Shown here: positions 58,294 to 64,000 of the stretch, piece by piece | Position numbering within the stretch: the stretch's first letter is position 1 | Layout: every line of letters starts with the position of its first letter | Assembly (NCBI GenBank): GCA_963828555.1 | Contig: CAWHEL010000002.1 | Location: 1,178,001-1,242,000 of the forward strand | From: JADJPO01 sp963828555 | GTDB taxonomy: Bacteria > Actinomycetota > Actinomycetes > Actinomycetales > Kineosporiaceae | DNA length: 64,000 nt | Direction of reading: 5' to 3' | Position numbers and translations under genes: made by a program | Notes under the pieces: model-generated | Database searches by the model: none | The model's input: only the letters and a program-made list of their open reading frames with translations | Told to the model about the DNA's origin: nothing

Positions 58294-59739
58294 ATGTCCA
58301 CCTCGCCCACCACCGTCGTCCTGTTCGGCGCCACCGGTGACCTGTCCCGGCGCAAACTGCTGCCCGGGCTGCTGCACCTGTTCCAGAGCGGCCTGATGCG
58401 CGAGGTCCAGATCGTCGGGACGTCGCTGGAGCCGCACGACCGCGACTCGTTCGTCGAGTTCACCCGGCAGTCGATCCGCGACTTCAGCCGCAACGGCTCC
58501 GAGCCGGCCGAGTGGGAGGACTTCGCCTCCCGGCTGCACTTCGCCCCGGGCCAAGAGGGCGCGGCCGGACTGCGCGCCGTCGTCGAGCAGGCCGAGAGCG
58601 AGCGCCCCGAGACCGAGCCGGTCAACCGGCTGCACTACCTGAGCGTGCCCCCGGTGGCGGCGCTGGCCGTCGTCCGCCTGCTCGACGAGGCGAAGCTGGC
58701 CGAGGGCAGCCGGATCATCATGGAGAAGCCGTTCGGCACCGACCTCGCCTCCGCCCAGGCGCTCAACCGCGAGCTGCACGAGGTCTTCGACGAGGAGCAG
58801 ATCTTCCGGATCGACCACTTCCTGGGCAAGGAGGCGGCGCAGAACATCCTGGCCTTCCGGTTCGCCAACGGGCTGTTCGAGCCGATCTGGCACCGCAACC
58901 ACATCGACCACATCCAGATCGACGTGCCCGAGGCCCTCGGCCTGGAGCAGCGGGCCTCGTTCTACGAGGCGACCGGGGCCTACCGCGACATGGTGGTCAC
59001 CCACCTGTTCCAGGTGCTCGCGTTCACCGCGATGGAGCCGCCCACCGCGCTGGAGCCGATGGCGATCACCGAGGAGAAGAACAAGGTCTTCCGCTCCATG
59101 CTGCCGATCGGCCCGGCGGACGTCGTCCGCGGACAGTACGTGGGCTATCGCGACATCGACGGCGTGGCGCCGGACTCGGAGACCGAGACCTTCATCGCCC
59201 TGAAGTGCTACATCGACAACTGGCGCTGGGCGGGGGTGCCGTTCTACCTGCGGACGGGCAAGAAGCTGGCCGAGGGGGCCCGGATCATCTCGATCGCGTT
59301 CAAGGAACCGCCGCGCACCATGTTCCCGCCCGGCTCCGGGGTGGGCGACCACGGGCCGGACCACCTGACCTTCGACCTGGCCGACACGGCCAAGATGTCG
59401 CTGTCGTTCTACGGCAAGAAGCCCGGCCCCGGCATGAAACTGCAGAAGCTGTCGATGCAGTTCGCCATGCAGGACACCGACTGGGCCGGCTCGGTGCTGG
59501 AGGCGTACGAGCGGCTGATCTATGACGCGGCCCGCGGCGACCGCACGCTGTTCACCACTGCCGATGGCATCGAGCGACTGTGGGAGCTGTCCACCGCGCT
59601 GCTGGAGAACCCGCCGGTGGTGCGCCCCTACAGCCCGGGCAGTTGGGGGCCGAACCAGATCCACCAGCTGATCGCCCCGTTCGCCTGGCGCTTGCCGTTC
59701 GAGCGCACCTGGCGCGACCCCAACGCCACCGGCGCCTAG
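58294..59739 (+). CDS. zwf: Glucose-6-phosphate 1-dehydrogenase
   Basis: 481 residues. NAD(P) loop VVLFGATGDLSRRKLLPGLL at the start; active-site signature FRIDHFLGKEAAQNILAFRF with the substrate-binding His and Lys; EKPFGTDLASAQALN and CYIDNWRWAGVPFYLRTGKK are conserved. First enzyme of the oxidative pentose phosphate pathway, making NADPH. It stands alone here (no opcA, pgl or tal next to it). ATG 58294 is used with a 90-base leader; a GTG at 58240 is in frame but non-conserved. A perfect 26-bp hairpin follows the stop. Confidence 0.95.
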   Translation: MSTSPTTVVLFGATGDLSRRKLLPGLLHLFQSGLMREVQIVGTSLEPHDRDSFVEFTRQSIRDFSRNGSEPAEWEDFASRLHFAPGQEGAAGLRAVVEQAESERPETEPVNRLHYLSVPPVAALAVVRLLDEAKLAEGSRIIMEKPFGTDLASAQALNRELHEVFDEEQIFRIDHFLGKEAAQNILAFRFANGLFEPIWHRNHIDHIQIDVPEALGLEQRASFYEATGAYRDMVVTHLFQVLAFTAMEPPTALEPMAITEEKNKVFRSMLPIGPADVVRGQYVGYRDIDGVAPDSETETFIALKCYIDNWRWAGVPFYLRTGKKLAEGARIISIAFKEPPRTMFPPGSGVGDHGPDHLTFDLADTAKMSLSFYGKKPGPGMKLQKLSMQFAMQDTDWAGSVLEAYERLIYDAARGDRTLFTTADGIERLWELSTALLENPPVVRPYSPGSWGPNQIHQLIAPFAWRLPFERTWRDPNATGA

Positions 59740-59740
59740 A

Positions 59741-59820
59741 ACCTGCTCATGCTCCGCAGGGGTACATTTGCGGGGGTGAAATGTCCGATTGTCATGTACC
59801 CCTGCGGAGCATGAGCAGGT
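59741..59820. terminator. Perfect 26-bp hairpin between convergent genes, family B copy 2
   Basis: ACCTGCTCATGCTCCGCAGG plus GGTACA (59741-59766) pairs perfectly with its complement at 59795-59820, around a 28-nt loop that itself has CATTT/AAATG. It starts one base after the zwf stop and ends six bases before the allG-like stop, ideal for bidirectional termination. The outer arm core is shared with 926-996. Confidence 0.85.
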
Positions 59821-59826
59821 TTCGAG

Positions 59827-61248
59827 CTATTGGGGGGCGCGGGCGGCGAGGGCTTTCAGGGCCTGGGGGAAGCAGGCGGCGGGCGGGTTGACCAGGCCGG
59901 CGCCGACCTGACCGGTGCCGGCCACCCTGCCGGCCATGCCGGTGTTGATCTGCGGCAGGATGCCGGTGCGCACCACCTTGGTCACGTCGATCCCGATCGG
60001 GGTGCCCCGGAACTCCAGGATCGGCACCTGGTAGGCCGGGTGCTCGCCCAGGGTGATCTCGTACATCCGCCGTGTGGTGTTCAGCGCGAACGGCACGTCG
60101 CCGCCGACGAATCGCACGATCGCCGGCGCCGCCGCCATGGCGAACCCGCCGATGCCGCCGGTCTCGGTGATCGCCGAGTCGCCGATGTCGGGGTTGGCGT
60201 CCTCCGGCCCGTAGGCACCCAGGTAGAGCCCCTGCGGGGTCTCGGCCGGGGCGGTGAACCACTCCTCGCCGGTGCCCGAGACCCGGATGCCGAAATCCGT
60301 CCCGTTGCGCGCCATCGTGGTGACCAGGGTCGAGCCGGGTATGCCGGACGCCGCGTCGGTGGCCAGTTTGCAGGCGGGCATGTCCAGGTTGAGGAAGAAG
60401 TGGTCGTTGGAGCCGATGAAGCGCACCGCCTCGGCGATGTCGGTGGCCGGCGCGTCGGCCGTGATCAGGGCCGGCAGCAGGTCGCGCATCAGCATCAGGG
60501 TGCCGGCCCGGTTGCGGTTGTGGCCCTCGTCGCCCATCTGCAGCATCTGCGCGATGATCGCCTTGATGTCCACCGGCTGGCGCGTCGTCGTCGTCCGGAC
60601 TGCTTGCTGCAGAAGGGGTCCCAACACGGCGGACATCCAGCGCAGGCGCTCGATCACCTCCGGGCCGTAGGCGCCGTAGCGCAGTACCTTCCCCAGGCCC
60701 TCGTTCAGCGAGCAGTAGGCGGTGCCGTCGTGCGCCTCGTCGCGCAGCACGAACATCCACATCGAGGGGCTGACCACGCCGGCCATCGGGCCGACCGCGC
60801 CGTGGTGGTGGCAGGGCTCGAGCACGATGCCCGACCCGGCGGCCAGCGCCGCCTCGGCCTGCTCGGCGCTCTCGGCCAGGCCCTCGAAGAGCATGGCCCC
60901 GATCAGCGCCCCGCGCATCGGCCCACTCGCCTGGGCCCAGGTCATCGGCGGCCCGGCGTGCAGGAACCGGCCCTTCTCCAGCCCGAGCACGTCGGCGGCC
61001 GGGCGGACGTCGACCAGCTCGGCGCCGGCGGAGGTCAACCGTTGCAGCGCCTCGGCGTTGGCGGCCGGACGTCGCGGGTCGGCCATCACGGTGGCCAGGT
61101 CGGCCTCGGTGCCGGGCATCGGCGGGCGCCAGTCGACCTCGGTCACCGGCACCGCCTGGGCACGGAGGGCCTCGGCGAACAGGCCGACCCCGGCCGTGGC
61201 GACGGACACCTCGCCGGTGAGCAACCCGTGCAGTGGCTGCTGTGCCAT
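59827..61248 (-). CDS. YlbE/AllG-like DUF1116 protein, oxamate carbamoyltransferase-type subunit
   Basis: 473 residues of the DUF1116 family: FLHAGPPMTWAQASGPMRGA, SGIVLEPCHHHGAVGPMAGV, VSPSMWMFVLRDE, GSNDHFFLNLDMPACKLATD, EDANPDIGDSAITETGGIGG. In Escherichia coli the fdrA-ylbE-ylbF genes (allFGH) form the oxamate carbamoyltransferase that ends anaerobic allantoin breakdown. All three families are adjacent here in the order ylbF, fdrA, ylbE. It starts one base past the fdrA-like stop behind GGAGAGC. Confidence 0.85.
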   Translation of the reverse strand: MAQQPLHGLLTGEVSVATAGVGLFAEALRAQAVPVTEVDWRPPMPGTEADLATVMADPRRPAANAEALQRLTSAGAELVDVRPAADVLGLEKGRFLHAGPPMTWAQASGPMRGALIGAMLFEGLAESAEQAEAALAAGSGIVLEPCHHHGAVGPMAGVVSPSMWMFVLRDEAHDGTAYCSLNEGLGKVLRYGAYGPEVIERLRWMSAVLGPLLQQAVRTTTTRQPVDIKAIIAQMLQMGDEGHNRNRAGTLMLMRDLLPALITADAPATDIAEAVRFIGSNDHFFLNLDMPACKLATDAASGIPGSTLVTTMARNGTDFGIRVSGTGEEWFTAPAETPQGLYLGAYGPEDANPDIGDSAITETGGIGGFAMAAAPAIVRFVGGDVPFALNTTRRMYEITLGEHPAYQVPILEFRGTPIGIDVTKVVRTGILPQINTGMAGRVAGTGQVGAGLVNPPAACFPQALKALAARAPQ

Positions 61249-61249
61249 C

Positions 61250-62767
61250 TCAGCTCTCCTTCGCGGCGGCGACCGCCAGCAGACCGACCGCGTGCCGGGT
61301 GGCCTGGGCGTTGGACACGAACACCGAGGCGCCGGCGTCGGCGAGCAGCCGGGCGCAGCGGGTGAGCCCCTGCGGGTCGGCCTCCACCCCGGTCAGCGAC
61401 ACCACCACCGGCAGCTCGCGGGCCGCCTCGCCGGGCCGGGTCACCGCCCGGGCCCGCGCGGCCAGGACGGCGTCGGCCAGCTCACCGGCGGGGTCGGGGT
61501 GCGAGCCGTGCCCGAGCACCAGGTCGAGCAGCAGCACCCCGCACCCCGGGTCGGCCGACTCGGCGGCGATCCGCTCCAGGCGCAGGCTCGGGTCGATCAT
61601 CGGGTGCGGCCGGCCCCGGGTGAGCAGGTCGTCGCCGAAGTCGATCACCAGATGGCCCGATGCCCGCAGATCGGCACCCAGGGCCAGCTCCGGGCGCAGC
61701 GGGATGTTGGAGGCGATGTCGCCCAGCCGCTCCTGCGCCACCAGCATCGCCTCGTCGGCCAGGGTGCCGCCGCAGAACAGCCCGCGCAGGTGGCCGCCGA
61801 CCGGCCGCGCGGGGTCGGCCCCCGGCCAGGCCGGCCACAACGGCACCTCGCGCCCGTCGGCGCGCAGCGCGCTCTCGACCGCGGCGGTCAGGTCGGGCCG
61901 GCCCGGGCCGAGGATCGCCCAGTGCACCGGCAGCCCCAGCCCTCCAGCCTCGGCCTGCACGGCCTCGAGCACTTGGGTCGCAGGGGGTTTGGACACCACG
62001 ATGATGGACGTCGTGGCCGGGTCGGCGGCCAGCGCGGCCAGCGCCTGGCGGGTCGAGCGACCCTGCACCGTCGCGGAGAGGTCCCGCCCGCCCACGCCCA
62101 GGCAGTGACTCATGCCCACCCCGGCGGCGTCCAGCAGGCACATCACCTGCTGCGCGCCCGTGCCCGACGCGGCGACCAGGCCGACCGACCCCGCGCGCAC
62201 CGCGTTGGCGAAGCCGAGGGCCACCCCGCCGATCACCGCGGTGCCGCAGTCCGGCCCCATCACCAGCAGGTCCGCCGCCGCCGCGGCGTCCTTGAGCGCG
62301 AGCTCGTCCTCGACGGAGACGTTGTCCGAGAAGAGCATCACGCTCAGCCCCGCCTCCAGCGCCTCGTGCGCCTCGGCCGCGGCGTTCGGCCCCGGCACCG
62401 AGACCAGGGCCAGGGTGGCTGATCCGGTCCGGGCCGCGGTGCGCAGGGTGCGCGCCGGCCCGGCCTCACCGACCCCGCCGGCCGCGGCGCCGGCCGCCTT
62501 CAGCGCGGCCAGTGCACCCTCCAGCGCGGCCAGCCCGGCCTCCAGCCCGGCGTCGCCCTGCCCGCGGACGGCGACCAGCAGGTCGTTCGGCCCCACCGGC
62601 TCGGCGGCGGTGAACCCCATGCCGGAGAGCAGCTCCAGGTTGAGCTCGGTACCCATCGCAACCAGCGCCGCGCTCACCCCCGGCGCGGCGCCGACGTCCC
62701 GCGAGACCTGCATCAGGCTCACCGAGTCGTAGTACACGCCGCGGCGGATCTGCACGCTGTCAGCCAA
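61250..62767 (-). CDS. FdrA/AllF-like protein, oxamate carbamoyltransferase-type subunit
   Basis: 505 residues with succinyl-CoA-synthetase-like Rossmann folds: NAAAEAHEALEAGLSVMLFS, LLVMGPDCGTAVIGGVALGF, VGLVAASGTGAQQVMCLLDA, SHCLGVGGRDLSATVQGRST and a second half with LRGLFCGGTLADEAMLVAQE and GVLLLDLVLGHGSHPDPAG. The N-terminal YYDSVSLMQVSRDVGAAPGV is the FdrA-specific region. It overlaps the DUF2877 gene by eight bases. Probable subunit of an oxamate or related carbamoyltransferase; substrate inferred from the family. Confidence 0.87.
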   Translation of the reverse strand: MADSVQIRRGVYYDSVSLMQVSRDVGAAPGVSAALVAMGTELNLELLSGMGFTAAEPVGPNDLLVAVRGQGDAGLEAGLAALEGALAALKAAGAAAGGVGEAGPARTLRTAARTGSATLALVSVPGPNAAAEAHEALEAGLSVMLFSDNVSVEDELALKDAAAAADLLVMGPDCGTAVIGGVALGFANAVRAGSVGLVAASGTGAQQVMCLLDAAGVGMSHCLGVGGRDLSATVQGRSTRQALAALAADPATTSIIVVSKPPATQVLEAVQAEAGGLGLPVHWAILGPGRPDLTAAVESALRADGREVPLWPAWPGADPARPVGGHLRGLFCGGTLADEAMLVAQERLGDIASNIPLRPELALGADLRASGHLVIDFGDDLLTRGRPHPMIDPSLRLERIAAESADPGCGVLLLDLVLGHGSHPDPAGELADAVLAARARAVTRPGEAARELPVVVSLTGVEADPQGLTRCARLLADAGASVFVSNAQATRHAVGLLAVAAAKES

Positions 62768-63626
62768 GGCTCACCTCCGGGTAGGGAACACGATCGGGCA
62801 GCACGGCGGATGCGGCGAGCAGAGCCTGGACGGCGCCGAGCAGTCCGGCGACCAGGTCCCGTCCGGAGCTGTGCCCGATCGCCAGCACCGCGGGCAGGTG
62901 GTGCTGAGCAGCAGGGACGTTGCCGGCCAGCACGGCGTCTACGAGGGTGACCGCCTGTGGCAGGGCGTACCCCTGCCGAGCGGCCCCGACCAGGGCGGCC
63001 GACAACGCCGTGGTCCGCGGATACGCCGGGGCGAGCGCCGCTGCCTCGACGCCGCGACCCCAGGCGTGCAGGACGAGCAGCGCGCCGCAGAGCGCGTCGT
63101 CCCCGCTCGGGGTGAGTCCCGGACCGGCGCCGACCAGCGGCGCCCAGGTGGCGCCGTCCGCCCGGCCGGCGAGTACGGCGGCGGCGACGTCGCCGGCCCG
63201 GCGCACCAGGTGAGGGGAGGGAGCGGCGGTGGCGAGCAGGTCGGTGAGCCCAGTTCCGGCCGGACTCGGCCGGGCCGGCACGACCCGGGGCGGGCGCCAG
63301 GCACGCACCGCCTCAACCGTCACCCCGGGCAGCTCGACCCGGCCCTCGCCCACCCGCACCTGATCTCCGACGGCGACCCGCCACCCGCCGTCCGCCGGCC
63401 GGGCCAGGCGCAGGCCGCCGGGCAGCAGCAGGGCACCGGGAGCAAGTACCGGCAGCAGGTCAGGCAGCGAGTCGTCCGGATCGGTGGCGTCGACCAGCAG
63501 GTACAGGGCCGCCGGGAAGGTCGCCGCCACCCGGGCCACGCGGACCGGGCCGTGCACGAGGGCCGCCGTCAGCGGCGACCACGCGGCAGGCGACACAGCA
63601 GCGCGGGCTGCCGGGCGCACGGTCAC
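62760..63626 (-). CDS. DUF2877 (YlbF/AllH-like) protein, oxamate carbamoyltransferase-type subunit
   Basis: 288 residues from GTG 63626 behind AGGAG. The C-terminal half has the family signature LVGAGPGLTPSGDDALCGAL (an acidic SGDD site), then TLVDAVLAGNVPAAQHHLPA and AIGHSSGRDLVAGLLGAVQA. The family is the third component of the FdrA-YlbE-YlbF complex. First gene of the three-gene operon, divergent from a PucR-type regulator. A longer frame to 63722 would overlap that regulator and is rejected. Confidence 0.82.
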   Translation of the reverse strand: MTVRPAARAAVSPAAWSPLTAALVHGPVRVARVAATFPAALYLLVDATDPDDSLPDLLPVLAPGALLLPGGLRLARPADGGWRVAVGDQVRVGEGRVELPGVTVEAVRAWRPPRVVPARPSPAGTGLTDLLATAAPSPHLVRRAGDVAAAVLAGRADGATWAPLVGAGPGLTPSGDDALCGALLVLHAWGRGVEAAALAPAYPRTTALSAALVGAARQGYALPQAVTLVDAVLAGNVPAAQHHLPAVLAIGHSSGRDLVAGLLGAVQALLAASAVLPDRVPYPEVSLG

Positions 63627-63661
63627 GGAGGCGGCTCCTGCTCGCGGAGAAGGGGTGGGTT

Positions 63662-63691
63662 GTGACGCTATCCCGCAGTTACAGTGACGCT
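63662..63691 (+). promoter_or_regulatory. Direct repeats in the allH-pucR intergenic region
   Basis: GTGACGCT occurs at 63662-63669 and again at 63684-63691, 22 bases apart, directly before the PucR-like start and 36 bases from the divergent DUF2877 start. Two helical turns of spacing suits a dimeric activator. Confidence 0.4.
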
Positions 63692-63692
63692 T

Positions 63693-64000
63693 ATGGCCGA
63701 TGTTGCCAACGATCGACAGCACACCGGTCTGGAACTGCCAATCATCGCCCCACCCCCGGAGACCGGCGCGGTCACCCCGCCGCCGACCCTGGCCGACCTG
63801 GTGAACCAGGGCGACCCGGGCGCGGTCGAGGTGCTCACCGGTGAGGTCGGCATGGACCGCCCGGTGCTACGGGTCACCCTGCTCACCGCCGCCGCGTTGC
63901 CCGAGCGGGACCTGACCGGGCACCTGGTGCTGACCACGACCGAGGCGCTGGCCGAGGCCGAGGCCACCGGCCGGGATCTGGTCGCCGAGCTGGCCGCCGC
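63693..64000 (+). CDS. PucR-family regulator, N-terminal part (cut by window end)
   Basis: The visible 102 residues have a Pro-rich start and then PPTLADLVNQGDPGAVEVLT, RPVLRVTLLTAAALPERDL and VLTTTEALAEAEATGRDLVA, the PucR N-terminal domain seen in purine-catabolism regulators. The helix-turn-helix lies beyond the window end. Divergent from the oxamate carbamoyltransferase-type operon, which it probably regulates. Confidence 0.75.
   Translation, partial: MADVANDRQHTGLELPIIAPPPETGAVTPPPTLADLVNQGDPGAVEVLTGEVGMDRPVLRVTLLTAAALPERDLTGHLVLTTTEALAEAEATGRDLVAELAA

Overview
The window is about 70% GC. It has frequent GTG starts, several apparently leaderless genes and many 4-bp ATGA/GTGA start-stop overlaps. 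It also encodes typical actinobacterial families (MT0933-type antitoxin, LysM-BTAD pilus regulator, KimA/KdpDE potassium genes, PucR). I read it as chromosomal DNA of a free-living actinomycete. Nothing lets me name the genus.

Layout. 0-1.2 kb: a broken globin-like gene and tRNA-Ala(UGC). 1.3-10.1 kb: a myo-inositol catabolic locus. A minus-strand operon (iolE, iolC, an aldolase-fold gene, iolB, a Gfo/Idh/MocA dehydrogenase, iolD) is divergent from a second dehydrogenase and a LacI regulator, with a LacI-type palindrome in the divergent promoter. 10.1-15.1 kb: a gene graveyard (pRiA4b ORF3-like, APC permease, SOUL, methyltransferase, TusA and WYL-regulator remnants) around an intact cupin and a rhodanese protein. 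15-21.6 kb: small housekeeping and resistance genes (GNAT, APH-like kinase, CBM48 protein, EamA exporter with divergent LysR, ArsR with an SRPBCC-DinB fusion). 21.7-28.3 kb: potassium control, with a KimA-like importer divergent from kdpD-kdpE; two promoters carry the same three-part direct-repeat array. 28.3-35.3 kb: DoxX, MT0933-like antitoxin, a broken UvrC-like gene, frameshifted glmS, ilvA and an acetyltransferase. 35.4-40.6 kb: a large WXG-like membrane protein, YwiC-like protein, SufR-like Cys-containing regulator, DUF2249, YhhN, an unknown protein and thioredoxin 2. 41-44.1 kb: secreted GH26 glycosidase, a sigma-like HTH protein and a toxin-antitoxin-like pair. 44.1-55.1 kb: a Tad/Flp pilus locus (SAF/CpaB-like, TadZ, TadA, TadB, TadC, Flp, TadE-like proteins, LysM-BTAD protein, lipoprotein, secreted protein). 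55.3-59.7 kb: coiled-coil membrane protein, peptidyl-prolyl isomerase, rhomboid protease, zwf. 59.8-64 kb: an FdrA/YlbE/YlbF (oxamate carbamoyltransferase-type) operon divergent from a PucR regulator cut by the window end.

Two window-wide patterns stand out. First, about a dozen genes, including the normally essential glmS, are split by single-base indels, often in G or C runs; this suggests draft-sequence errors at least as strongly as real decay. Second, long hairpins sit in the gaps behind genes, and three hairpin families occur in two copies each.
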